From Chthoniobacteraceae bacterium (GTDB lineage Bacteria; Verrucomicrobiota; Verrucomicrobiia; Chthoniobacterales; Chthoniobacteraceae), in assembly GCA_028293625.1 (NCBI GenBank), contig JAQGOL010000035.1, positions 310,001-374,000 of the forward strand: DNA of 64,000 nt. The letters are read 5' to 3'. How positions within the stretch are numbered: position 1 is the stretch's first letter; each line of letters begins with the position of its first letter. The notes under the pieces are model-generated. The model did not search any database and was not told the origin of the DNA. It saw nothing but the letters and a program-made list of their open reading frames with translations. The position numbers and the translations under genes were made by a program. Below, piece by piece: positions 44,055 through 53,300 of this stretch.

Positions 44055-45596
44055 TTATTGCCAGTCGTCCGTGCGGAAAGGCGAAGCGAGCAGGCCTGCG
44101 CCGTTGATCAGATTACACTCGGGATTATTGCCCCAGGCGTAACGCACCGCGACGGGATCCTTAACATCGGGCGCTGAAAGGACGACCTTGTCGCCGTCGA
44201 TTTTCGCGGTCGCCCAGGCCCATTTTTTGTCCGCGCCGGCCACGATAAATCCCTTGAGATCGCCGCCCCGGGCCGCGAGTCCGCCGTTGGTGTTTTTAAA
44301 AGTAAGGATGGCTTCGGCGCCGTTGACCTGGAGCTTATCGTAGAAGGGGCCTGCGTATGGCAGATCTTTGCCGTAGACCTTCGCGAGCGCCCAAAGCGAG
44401 AGGCGCCGCCCGATCTCCTGCTTGTTCTTGGGATGAATATCGTTGGCTTCCCCAATGTCCATGTTGACGGTCATCCCGGTGTTGGGAAGCGCGAGCGTTT
44501 TTAACATGCTCTCCCGCACCGCCGCCCAGCCGCTCGGCGTGCCCGGCTCGGCGCTGCGGGCCATGAAATTGGGCAGCTGCACAAAACCAAAAGGGAAATC
44601 ACCTTGCTGCCAGCGCGCACGCCAGTCGTTGATCATCAACGGCAATTGCTGGCCGTAAAGCGGGCCATTGCCGGCGTTGGATTCGCCCTGATACCAAATC
44701 GCCCCGCGGATCGCATAGGAAAGAAGCGGCGCGATTTTTCCATTAAAAAGATTGGCCGGATGGTTGTTGTCGAGCCGCGAACGGCCCGCCCGCTGCGGAC
44801 CACGCGGCGCCGGTTTATTTTCGGCCTTCGCCTTTTCCACGAGTTCTTTCCACGCGGCGGTTTCAGCTTCAAAACGTGTCTTTGCCTCAGGCGCATCGTA
44901 CGCGGCGACTTCTTTTTCCCAGTGCTCAAGGATCGGTTTGAGTTCGGGCTTATTGGCCATCGCCTCCTGGCTGGTCCACGCTTCAATGGCCGTTCCGCCC
45001 ACCGAAGAATTAATCAAACCGACCGGCACTCCGAGGTTCTTGTGAAGTTCGCGTCCGAAAAAATAACCGGCTGCCGAGAAATTGCCGACGCTCGCCGGTG
45101 AGCAGACTTCCCAATGACCCGCGCATTTTTCCTGGGGGGAAACGGCCGCGCCCGAATCGACGGTATACATGCGGATCTGAGGAAACTTGGCCGCCGCCTT
45201 CTCGGCATCGGCGTCCATCGATTCGGTCACGCGCATCGACATATTGGACTGGCCCGAGCAGAGCCAGACCTCGCCAACGAGCACATCGTTGATGACGATG
45301 GTATTCTTGCCTTTTACGGTCAGCTTGTCGGGCTCCGCGCCCTGGAGTTTGTCAAGCTGCAGCTTCCATTTCCCGGCCGCATCAGCGGTCGCGCTTTTGC
45401 TTGCCGCTCCGATGCTGACGACGACTTGTTCTCCCGGATCGGCCCAGCCCCAGACCGGCACCACGATGTCGCGCTGCAGCACCATATGGTCGGAAAAAAT
45501 CGTCGGCAGTGTGACATCTGCCAGAGCGCGCGGCGTCAATGCCGTCGTGCCGATCAATACCGCGGAGCATATAAAATGACGGGAAAAAGAATTCAT
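44055..45596 (-). CDS. Sialate O-acetylesterase (SGNH hydrolase family)
   Basis: A 513-residue exported esterase. ATG 45596 gives a signal peptide (FICSAVLIGTTALTPRALA); a TTG lies six codons earlier. The family start TLPTIFSDHMVLQRD is followed by VPVWGWADPGEQV and the nucleophile block WLCSGQSNMSM (Ser117 in GQSN). Further SGNH blocks are SSVGGTAIEAW and IWYQGESNAG; the usual late D-x-H motif corresponds to EANDIHPKNK. It removes O-acetyl groups from sialic acids or other acetylated sugars of host or plant glycans in the periplasm. Families like this are multiplied in Verrucomicrobiota and Planctomycetota. It is followed by the radical SAM gene. Confidence 0.9.
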   Translation of the reverse strand: MNSFSRHFICSAVLIGTTALTPRALADVTLPTIFSDHMVLQRDIVVPVWGWADPGEQVVVSIGAASKSATADAAGKWKLQLDKLQGAEPDKLTVKGKNTIVINDVLVGEVWLCSGQSNMSMRVTESMDADAEKAAAKFPQIRMYTVDSGAAVSPQEKCAGHWEVCSPASVGNFSAAGYFFGRELHKNLGVPVGLINSSVGGTAIEAWTSQEAMANKPELKPILEHWEKEVAAYDAPEAKTRFEAETAAWKELVEKAKAENKPAPRGPQRAGRSRLDNNHPANLFNGKIAPLLSYAIRGAIWYQGESNAGNGPLYGQQLPLMINDWRARWQQGDFPFGFVQLPNFMARSAEPGTPSGWAAVRESMLKTLALPNTGMTVNMDIGEANDIHPKNKQEIGRRLSLWALAKVYGKDLPYAGPFYDKLQVNGAEAILTFKNTNGGLAARGGDLKGFIVAGADKKWAWATAKIDGDKVVLSAPDVKDPVAVRYAWGNNPECNLINGAGLLASPFRTDDWQ

Positions 45597-45763
45597 GGAC
45601 GGGAAAGTTTGCAAGTGTGTTGAGCCGGGCGTGCCGGGAAATCTTTGATATTAAATCCCTTGTTTTGACGAGCACCCGTCGTGAAAAGGTTTTCTAACAT
45701 TGCGTGAGCTATTTGAAAGTAGCGACTCGGGTGGCTCGCCAATGTTCTTTTTGAGTCGCGCAC

Positions 45764-46621
45764 TCAATTGGCTTTCTGCCAGGCAAGAGCCGCCTGCGCT
45801 TTGGCGGCGGCTTCCTCAGCCCGGCGTGCAATCTCTTCGGGCGAAGGGAGCGACATGAGCACCTCGGGCGGGATGTCGCCGGCCTGCGCGAGTTTTACGA
45901 GGCATTTTTGACGTTCGGTCAGCGCCTTGTTCTCATCGCGTTCCTTGCCAAAGCGCGAACGCGCTTTCTCGCTTCGAAGCCGGAGCATGTCATAGACGTC
46001 GCCTCCAAGAAGCGCTGAGATGTCGACCTTCATTTTTTCCTTTTGAAGATCAGCGTCACTCACCGTATCGCCGTTTATCGGGCCGGCCTTGTATTTGGGA
46101 AACATGATCGCCGCCTCGGGGCAAACACGCGAGCAAGCCGGACAATTGGTTTTACAGTTATCCTGGTTTTGAACCTGAATTTTACGCTCCTCATCGACTC
46201 CATAAACGCCGAATAAACAAAAACTCAGGCACTGCATGCAGTTGGTGCATCGATCGTAATCGATCACCGGGAACCACGGTTTCCATTCGCCATGCCGCGC
46301 CGCGCCAAGTTCAGTGCGCGCCGTCTCCACCAGATCAGCCACCTGCGCCGCGCTCAGGTTCGCGATGTCACGAGTCCGAATCTCGCTTTGATGATTTTGA
46401 TCGCTGAACTCAGGCGTGTTGCCCTCTCCGAACCGACCAAGCACCAGCGCGCTGCTTCGATCGGCCGGCGCCACGGCCTGCTCACCACCGGTGCGCGTTA
46501 CCGCGTAGCCCCGCTCCAGCAGCGCGCTCATGGTGGAAAAACGTTCTCCGGCCTCCAATGTTTCCGCACCGGGGCCCTCGTAAAGGATGACACGAAGCGC
46601 TGGCTGATCTCGTAAAGACAT
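45764..46621 (-). CDS. Protein with two [4Fe-4S] ferredoxin clusters
   Basis: About 285 residues from ATG 46621, seven bases after the upstream gene; the frame is open 32 codons further but inside that gene's 3' end. Two cluster motifs lie together: [11 protein letters not shown] (C125, C128, C131, C135) and [13 protein letters not shown] (C156, C160, C163, C167). The first 110 residues form an alpha/beta domain ([17 protein letters not shown]) of unclear type. The C-terminus is a charged Ala/Glu-rich helix ([18 protein letters not shown]) likely to be coiled. It probably shuttles electrons for the partner protein encoded upstream; no catalytic domain is visible. Confidence 0.8.
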   Translation of the reverse strand: MSLRDQPALRVILYEGPGAETLEAGERFSTMSALLERGYAVTRTGGEQAVAPADRSSALVLGRFGEGNTPEFSDQNHQSEIRTRDIANLSAAQVADLVETARTELGAARHGEWKPWFPVIDYDRCTNCMQCLSFCLFGVYGVDEERKIQVQNQDNCKTNCPACSRVCPEAAIMFPKYKAGPINGDTVSDADLQKEKMKVDISALLGGDVYDMLRLRSEKARSRFGKERDENKALTERQKCLVKLAQAGDIPPEVLMSLPSPEEIARRAEEAAAKAQAALAWQKAN

Positions 46622-46628
46622 GGGGAAT

Positions 46629-47126
46629 TTAGGATGTGCGCGGCTCCGAAGTGCGGGAGGCACTCTCATTCGGCCGCGATTCTTTGACTGGAAGGTTCGG
46701 TTTAATCTCAGAGCCAAGCAGTGCGCTCAAGACTTCTTCGGCAGGCTGCACACGCATGTTAATCACTTCCGTGCTGGCAGCCGGTAAATCCGCGCCGGCC
46801 TGATGGAAAAGTCCTTTGACCGCGCGCGGATAACAGGCAGCAATTTTTAAGGCGCCATCCGCCGCGAGTCGGTGAAGGGCCGGATCGTGCCGGGCCGCCA
46901 TCTCGCAAAGATCCGCGACAGCCTCAAACGCCACCCCTTCCTGGCACAACCTGCGCAACACGGTTTCCTTCACTTCTCTCGGCACCACCTGCGCATACTG
47001 GCAATGGCAATAGAGGATCCTATTCCCATCCCCAGAGGAGCGGGGGGGCGGCGGGGGCGCAAAAGAAGGAACGGGTAAAGCGGACGCGTCCGGAAGGGGC
47101 TGGGAGTTCGGGGAAGGCAGGCTCAT
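46629..47126 (-). CDS. Uncharacterised protein with CHCQYA motif, partner of the ferredoxin protein
   Basis: About 165 residues from ATG 47126 (a valine-coded start nine codons upstream is less likely). A Pro-rich N-terminus ([12 protein letters not shown]) precedes a compact domain with [20 protein letters not shown] and [20 protein letters not shown]. The spaced Cys residues and ACYPRAVK pattern faintly recall heterodisulfide-reductase or hydrogenase-delta electron-transfer segments, but I do not recognise a family with certainty. It is coupled to the two-cluster ferredoxin gene (7-bp gap), so an electron-transfer pair is the likely role. A promoter must lie in the 442-bp spacer upstream. 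Confidence 0.55.
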   Translation of the reverse strand: MSLPSPNSQPLPDASALPVPSFAPPPPPRSSGDGNRILYCHCQYAQVVPREVKETVLRRLCQEGVAFEAVADLCEMAARHDPALHRLAADGALKIAACYPRAVKGLFHQAGADLPAASTEVINMRVQPAEEVLSALLGSEIKPNLPVKESRPNESASRTSEPRTS

Positions 47127-47358
47127 TGCAAAAAGGCGCCGCACTCTAACCAATCAGCCTCTCTCTGAAATGGATTTTATTCGCACAATTGAAAACGGAC
47201 CCCCGTGAACGGTTCCGATGCGCAAAAAACTCGATAAAGCAGAAGTTTGATAGCCGGATCGTAAGCGATACGGATATCTTTGTACATCAATCCATCCAAT
47301 CTGGATATTCCGTAAATTAAACCACAATATATATTAATAATAAAAAATAATAACCGTT

Positions 47359-47370
47359 TGGCAGCTGCCA
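47359..47370. promoter_or_regulatory. 12-bp perfect palindrome, candidate operator
   Basis: TGGCAGCTGCCA is a perfect 12-base palindrome inside the AT-rich divergent spacer. It stands out as a GC-rich island in AT-rich DNA, the usual look of a dimeric repressor or activator site. No regulator can be named. Confidence 0.35.
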
Positions 47371-47506
47371 GTGATCAGCCAGAAAGCAACTTTTTGCAGT
47401 CGACTTAATTCGGATTTTCCAAATCGGCATGGAGTTTTTGTTGGTCGTATAAAGTTTGTTATTTAAACATTAATCGCGGCCTCGAGGTTATCTGATCGTG
47501 GTTGGC

Positions 47507-47523
47507 ATCCAAGGTGCTTGGAT
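47507..47523 (+). promoter_or_regulatory. Leader hairpin before the ice-binding-like gene
   Basis: ATCCAAG-GTG-CTTGGAT forms a perfect 7-bp stem with a 3-base loop, ending 45 bases ahead of the ATG. There is no T-run, so it is not a terminator; it may be an operator or an mRNA leader structure. Confidence 0.35.
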
Positions 47524-47568
47524 TTAGCGGCAACTGGCGTTTGATTCCACTCACCCTCACAAATATCC

Positions 47569-48411
47569 ATGAAGATTCTTCTGTTTTCTGAGCCTCAAGC
47601 GAACACGCACGCATGCGGGCAGCCAAGGCATCTCAAAACCTTTGCAACGACAATGGTTTTTGGATTCCTTGCTCTCTGCCGGCCGGCAAGCGCATTGCCT
47701 GTTTCACTGGGCGCTTCTCAAAGTTTTGCCATCTTGGGGGCTGCAACGATTACCAGCACAGGTGAGACGGTTGTAATTGGAGATCTTGGCGTGAGCCCGG
47801 GCAGCGCCATCACCGGATTTCCACTTGGAATAGTGGTGGATGGAGCAATGCACTCAAATGATGCACAAACTGTCCAGGCCCAGCAGGACGCCCTTGCCGC
47901 TTACAATATACTGGCCGGTGAGACGCCTTCCTCACTGCTGGACTATTCGGCAATCGATTTGGATGGCTTAACACTTACACCCGGAACCTACTATTTTAGC
48001 ACCGGCGCGCAGTTAAGCGGAACGCTTACGCTCGATCACAGATCCAATCCGGGTGGTGCATTTCATTTCCAGATTGGCAGCACCTTAAATACGGCGGTGG
48101 ACGCCCAGGTCATTATGCTGGGCGGCTCCGATAACGACGTATTCTGGCAGGTGGGTAGTTCGGCTACGATAGGTGGCGGCACAGAGTTTACAGGCAATAT
48201 CATTGCCCACTCCAGTATCACTTTCGGCACCGGCGCCAGTGTGATCAACGGAAGGGCCTTTGCTCTGAATGGAGCCATCACATTGGACAATAACACTATC
48301 AGTGCTGCTGCTGTGCCGGAGCCGGGGAACTGGATATTCGGGGCTTTGCTTTTAGGCTTGGCTTGCACCCGGACTTTCGCGCGCTCGCTGCAAGTGGCGG
48401 GCAAGGTCTGA
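47569..48411 (+). CDS. Ice-binding-like (DUF3494) secreted protein with PEP-CTERM tail
   Basis: A 280-residue protein. A signal helix (MVFGFLALCRPASALP) precedes a DUF3494 beta-solenoid: VSLGASQSFAILGAATITST, VIGDLGVSPGSAITGFP, LTLTPGTYYFSTGAQLSGTL, GGAFHFQIGSTLNT, VFWQVGSSATIGGGTEFTGN and SVINGRAFALNGAITLDNNT are the diagnostic motifs. The C-terminus is a PEP-CTERM signal (VPEPGNWIFGALLLGLA then RTFARS). DUF3494 proteins bind ice in psychrophiles but also occur as adhesins in mesophiles, so ice binding is not certain. The combination places it on the cell surface or in the matrix. It has its own promoter region. Confidence 0.9.
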   Translation: MKILLFSEPQANTHACGQPRHLKTFATTMVFGFLALCRPASALPVSLGASQSFAILGAATITSTGETVVIGDLGVSPGSAITGFPLGIVVDGAMHSNDAQTVQAQQDALAAYNILAGETPSSLLDYSAIDLDGLTLTPGTYYFSTGAQLSGTLTLDHRSNPGGAFHFQIGSTLNTAVDAQVIMLGGSDNDVFWQVGSSATIGGGTEFTGNIIAHSSITFGTGASVINGRAFALNGAITLDNNTISAAAVPEPGNWIFGALLLGLACTRTFARSLQVAGKV

Positions 48412-48435
48412 GCCGCTTCCAACGCAGGATTGGGC

Positions 48436-48472
48436 GAAACCAGTGAACTCTTTTTTGCACCCAGCTGGTTTC
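48436..48472 (+). terminator. Possible 3' hairpin after the ice-binding-like gene
   Basis: GAAACCAG (48436-48443) pairs perfectly with CTGGTTTC (48465-48472) across a 21-base loop that contains six T residues. It lies 25 bases after the stop, in the convergent spacer with the P450 gene. The long loop and lack of a trailing T-run make it a weak terminator candidate. Confidence 0.3.
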
Positions 48473-48544
48473 CTGAGCGGCCAAGTCGTGACGCAGTGCC
48501 GCCATCGCTGTTGAATGTGCAATTTAAAAGGGGGCTTCGATGGC

Positions 48545-49942
48545 CTACGTCCCGCCTTCCAATTTGCGGCGCGATACGATTTGCAATCGCACTCCATGTT
48601 TGGGGCGCAGCGTGATGAGCGGGTCGGGTTCAACAAGAAAACCGGGCTCCAGCCGGAATGTGAAGTAACGATAAAAGACGGCGGTCATGATCACCATTTC
48701 CTGCAACGCAAAGTGATTGCCAATGCAGTTTCGGGGCCCGGCGCCGAAGGGAAAATAGATCATCGGTTCCGCCGCGGGACGCCTTTCCGGCGAGAAGCGC
48801 TCGGGATCAAAGCGCATAGGGTCGTTCCAATACCGTTCGCTCCGGTGAAAATGGAAAATCGGGACAACGACATTCATCCCCACCGGAATTTTGAAGCCGC
48901 CAATGGCGTCTTCCTCTCCGCATTGGCGGCCGACGGACCAGATCGTTGGGTAAAGGCGTAGCGATTCCTCCACGACCTGGCGCGTATAGGGAAAGTTGGA
49001 GATGCTGCCGGAACCGAGGCTGTCGGATGCCCAAGCCGCATCGATTTCCGCCGTTAATTTTTCTTCAATCTCCGGGTGTTGGGATACTAAAAACATCAGC
49101 CAGGACATTGCATTGGCGGTTGTTTCGTGGCCTGCCACAAAGATGGTCATCACCTCGTCGCGCAGTTGCACATCGCTCATTCCGCGCCCGGTCTCCTCGT
49201 CGCAGGCCGAAAGGAGCATTGCCAGCAGGTCGTCGTGCATATCCGCATTGCGCCGGCGCTCTGAAATAATGGACATCACAATTTTCTCCAGCTTTCGCCC
49301 TGCCGTGATCTCACGGTAGTTCAGCGGAGTGGGAATGCGCCGCGGGAGCAGGAACAGCCACGGCTGGCGCAGGAGTCTCAATGCGTATTCATTAAGAGCG
49401 GCGATATGCTCGCTGACTTCGGCTGCCCCCGCGTTCACATCGGTGCTGAACATCGCCCGTGAAATAATATCCAGCGTCAGATGGGAAAGCAGCGGGGCCA
49501 CATCAAGCGTCCTGCCGCCCCCGGCTTGCTGCTCAAAACGTTTCGCATACCTGAGGGTCTGCTCCACCATCATGCCAAAGATAAAATCGAGCCTGCGGCG
49601 GTGAAACGCCGGTTGAGCCAGTCTGCGCTGGCCCCGCCAAAACTCGCCCGAGCTTGTGACAAGGCCGTTTCCCATCAATAACCGCAGCACGACGTAAGCC
49701 TGACTTTTCTGCTGATAACGCGGGTAGGCATCCGCTAAAACCTGTCGGGCCCACTCCGGGCGTCCAAGGATCGTCGCCCGGCCTAATGGCGAGCTGACGG
49801 TAAATAAGTCGCCATATTGCTCAAACCATTTTGGAATCCATTTCAGCGGCTCCCGTTGCGCATAATAAGCGGGGCCGAAAAACCAGTGGCGCGGGTTGCG
49901 AACGACGGGGGGCAGGGGAAGCGTGGTGGAAATGGCTGCCAT
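48545..49942 (-). CDS. Cytochrome P450
   Basis: A 465-residue P450 monooxygenase. The I-helix oxygen-binding motif is FVAGHETTANAMSW, the K-helix ExxR is VEESLRLYPTIW, the PERF-like motif is FDPERFSPERRP, and the heme-thiolate loop is PFGAGPRNCIGNHFALQEM with the ligand C406. The sequence resembles the CYP4-like/CYP102-heme-domain group that hydroxylates fatty acids or similar lipids (HRRRLDFIFGMM region). It is cytoplasmic or membrane-associated without a clear anchor. No ferredoxin or reductase gene is adjacent; the two-cluster ferredoxin lies 2 kb away and is not obviously linked. Confidence 0.95.
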   Translation of the reverse strand: MAAISTTLPLPPVVRNPRHWFFGPAYYAQREPLKWIPKWFEQYGDLFTVSSPLGRATILGRPEWARQVLADAYPRYQQKSQAYVVLRLLMGNGLVTSSGEFWRGQRRLAQPAFHRRRLDFIFGMMVEQTLRYAKRFEQQAGGGRTLDVAPLLSHLTLDIISRAMFSTDVNAGAAEVSEHIAALNEYALRLLRQPWLFLLPRRIPTPLNYREITAGRKLEKIVMSIISERRRNADMHDDLLAMLLSACDEETGRGMSDVQLRDEVMTIFVAGHETTANAMSWLMFLVSQHPEIEEKLTAEIDAAWASDSLGSGSISNFPYTRQVVEESLRLYPTIWSVGRQCGEEDAIGGFKIPVGMNVVVPIFHFHRSERYWNDPMRFDPERFSPERRPAAEPMIYFPFGAGPRNCIGNHFALQEMVIMTAVFYRYFTFRLEPGFLVEPDPLITLRPKHGVRLQIVSRRKLEGGT

Positions 49943-50349
49943 TGGTTATATGGGTGAGGTGGCCGGCTGGCGTCCGTATTAGCCTTCACACGTTATGGAC
50001 ACAACAAGGCTCTCGACGCATCGGACTGCGAAGTGAGGCGCGGGTGAGCCGTTGCAAACGTTGCGGCACCAAGATCATGGAATTGAATGCAGATGTGGCT
50101 TTTGCGCGATGCAGCCGCCTTACGACGTTTTCATAAGAAAATTGCTGAGGTGCGCCATTGAATGAATCAGGCGGCGTCACTTACGCTCGTTCTCCTTGAA
50201 CTTCTGCCATGAAAGGCGCGCGGTCTGCTTCAACCCGCCGCCCTACTAACCATGATCGTCTCGTATATTTCTGTCTTCCTTGCCGCGCCGAAGTCGCCGG
50301 CAAAAGGTTCTCGAGAGGTCTGCGAGCTGTGAAGAACGAGAGATCCGCC
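49943..50349. other. 407-bp spacer between P450 and the giant kinase
   Basis: The divergent spacer must hold the promoters of both genes, but no clear -10/-35 pair or strong hairpin is visible. A 30-codon frame from GTG 50044 to TAA 50136 begins MSRCKRCGTKIMEL, a zinc-ribbon-like CxxC start, yet has no second Cys pair of the right spacing and no family match, so it is not called. Confidence 0.5.
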
Positions 50350-53300
50350 ATGGCGGCAAGCTGGCTTTGCCGGCTCCTGGTCATTCTCTGTTTTGCCCAT
50401 CCAGCCGGGCTTACCGCGGAAGCGCCGGCGTCGCGGGTTATCACCGCCTATGCCCTTACCCCGGATGGCCCGCCCGTGATGCCCTCCGAACCGGCCGCGT
50501 GGACGCTTCTGGCTTCCAATGACGGCCAATCGTGGAAGGAATTGGATACGCAAAAGGAGCAAAGGTTCAAGCTTGGCCAGAGACGAGTCTTTTTCATTGA
50601 GAATCGTGAGGCCTACCGGATCTATCGCTTGCAGATTGATGCGAATGTCGCCGGGGAGCCTCACGGAACCAGTCTGGCTGAATTGGAGTTGAACGGCCCG
50701 GTCGTACGCGCGGGTCCCGGCCCCGATCTCCAGGCAATCATTACCTCGTCGCGTGAGCATCCTCTGGTTGGAGCTGCATGGAATGCATTTGATGGTGATA
50801 CCGGCAGCAAATGGGTCGACTTTGGCCAGTTCAAAAACGGCGGATGCTGGATCCAATGCGAATACGTGGCCGACTCGGGATTGTTGATCAAAAGCATCAA
50901 TCAACTGAAAATTTTCACCCGCTTGACGGCCGCAAGCACGCTCCTGGCTGAGAAGTTCCCTGAAATCATTTCCAAGCTCTCCGTTTCCGAGCCGGCGCGA
51001 AGCCTGACCGGATACGCGATCACCTCAGCCAACGATGATCCCGATCGCGACCCCCGCGATTGGCAACTGCTCGGCTCCAGTGACGGCGGCAAGCGGTGGG
51101 AAACGCTTGATACCCGGCAAAATGAACTCTTCTCCACGCGGTTTCAGCGCCGGGTTTTCATGCTCGCAAAGCCAGCCGGTTGCGCGCTTTACCGGCTGCA
51201 GATTGAAGGCAAGCCAAACGGGGCGTATGCAACGCAATTGGCGGAACTGGAACCCATTTACGCCACCACCTTGCGGCCGGATCGACGGTTTTCACTCATT
51301 GTGTCGGCCGAATCGGAGAATCCACCCATGGAGCGAACCGAGATGGCGTTTGACGGGGATTTTTCCTCGAAATGGCTGGCATTTCACGCTCCGCAAAGCC
51401 GCTCCCATTGGATCCAGTGGCAATCGCTGCCGGCGGTGGAAGGGCTCCCGCTGATCAACCTGCGTCAGCTCACGCATTTGATGAAGTCGAGCGCCGACAG
51501 ATCCTTTCAAATAGGCAAGCTATCGCGAACGTTGCTGGGCTACGCGCTTGTTTCCGCGGGCGACGCGCCTGAGCGCGATCCTCGCGACTGGCGGGTGCTC
51601 GGGTCCAACGATGGCGGAGTTACCTGGGAGACCCTCGATCTCCGTCGCGGCGAGATGTTTAAAGGGCGTCTTGAAAGGCGCGAGTTCACTTTAAAAAAAC
51701 CGGCACCCTGCGCGCTCATTCGCTTTCAGACAGACTCGGTGATGGATCCCGCGACGGCCAATGCGGTGCAACTGGCTGGGCTTCTGCCTCGGTATGCGCC
51801 CGATCCGGGCGAAGCTAAATTTTCCACGGTCGTTTGGGCCGAAGGCGATCATCCACCCGACCAAGGAGTCGAAAACCTATTTGCCGGCGACCTGAAAAAC
51901 AAGTGGCTCCATTTTAGCAAAAACTCAAATTGCGCGAGCTGGATACAATGGTTTTTTACCACCGCTGACAAACACCCGGTAGTTCGAGCCGATGCCGGGC
52001 CGGTCTTGCAACCGGCAATGCCGCGCGCCATCCAATTGCAAATCGAAGGGGTCGCAATCGCCGCGGATGGCGCCTCGCTTTATTTCCTCGATGAAAGCGG
52101 CTTCCAGACATTTCAACTTGAACCGCCGATCGCAGTGCCAACCGGCCAGCGGATCCGGATCAGCGGCCAGGTGCGATTTGACGGCGATCATCCCCATATT
52201 GTGAATCCGGAAATCAGCTCCGGGGCTGCCCTGGCAGAACTCGCCGTCTCAAACGAACCGTATCCCGAGTCGGAGTCGTTGCTCGCGTGCACCATGGAGG
52301 GAAAAGTCACCGCGTTTTCCAATGGACCGATTTATTCCACGGTGCAAATGGAGCTCAGGGGCGGGCACCGGGTGAAGGCGAAGATTTTGAATAATAAGAA
52401 TGGTCCCCAGCCGGTGTTTTCCAATTGCCAGCTGCGTGTGAGAGGGATTGCGGAGCCTGTGTTTAATGGAAAGGGGATCCGCGTCGCGGGCATCATATGG
52501 GTTGCCAGCCTCGATGACGTGCTGCTTTTGCCGCCATCGGAAGCACAGTGGAATCAATGGGAGGAGTATCCTTCCAGAAACCCTTTGGAGAAAATCCAGG
52601 AGGGCGAACTTGTGCGGATGACAGGCACGGTCCGCCAGCAAGACGCCAGCCAGCGTCTGATCGTGGAGGCGGGAACCGACCAGATCGTTGTTTATACAAA
52701 CAAGATGCTGCCGCCCGGTTCAATCGTGGAAGCAGCAGGCTTCCTGATCAAGGAAGGGCCGACAACGACATTGCGTCCCGGATATGCGCGACTGGCCCTG
52801 GAAAGGCCGCGTCCCGTCCAGCCGCCTATTGTATATGATGAGAATCATCCGGTCACCGAGATCCGGCAGATTCACGAAGTTATGAGGAGCCAGCCCGACC
52901 GGCCTTTTGCGGTCAAAGTGCGAGGCGTCATTACTTATATCGATCTTGGGCTGGCCGAATGGTACTTGCAGGATGGCCCTGATAGCATCGTGGTCCAGGA
53001 CCAACTCGCGGCGGGATTGAGCCCGTTTTTGCAGCAGGAAGGAATGTATGTGGAAGTCCAGGGCCGGGTATGGGCCAAACGCTGGGCCGGGGTCTCGCCC
53101 ACCGCGTTTGTTTCCGTTCTGGGGCGGGGTCAAATGCCGGAGCCGATCCGCCGTTCATGGGATCATCTCATGACCGGCAGGGACGAGGGGCGGTGGGTAC
53201 AGGTTGATGGCATCGTGACGGCGTTTGAAAAACAGCGCCTCACATTGAATGTGAGCGGAGGCCAGATCATCGCCTGGGTTAACGAGATTGATCCTGGCGT

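Larger units (their letters stand above)
47127..47568. other. 442-bp AT-rich divergent intergenic region
   Basis: No gene is seen. The stretch is much richer in A/T than its surroundings (for example 47325-47355) and must hold the divergent promoters of the CHCQYA/ferredoxin pair and the ice-binding-like gene. It contains a 12-bp palindrome (47359-47370), a 3-base-loop hairpin ATCCA/TGGAT (47294-47306) and a perfect 7-bp hairpin (47507-47523). Confidence 0.7.

Noticed and set aside
50044-50136. 30-codon frame with a CxxC start (MSRCKRCGTKIM)
   Set aside because: It looks like the first half of a zinc ribbon, but the second Cys pair is missing and no ribosome site is present; too short to support.
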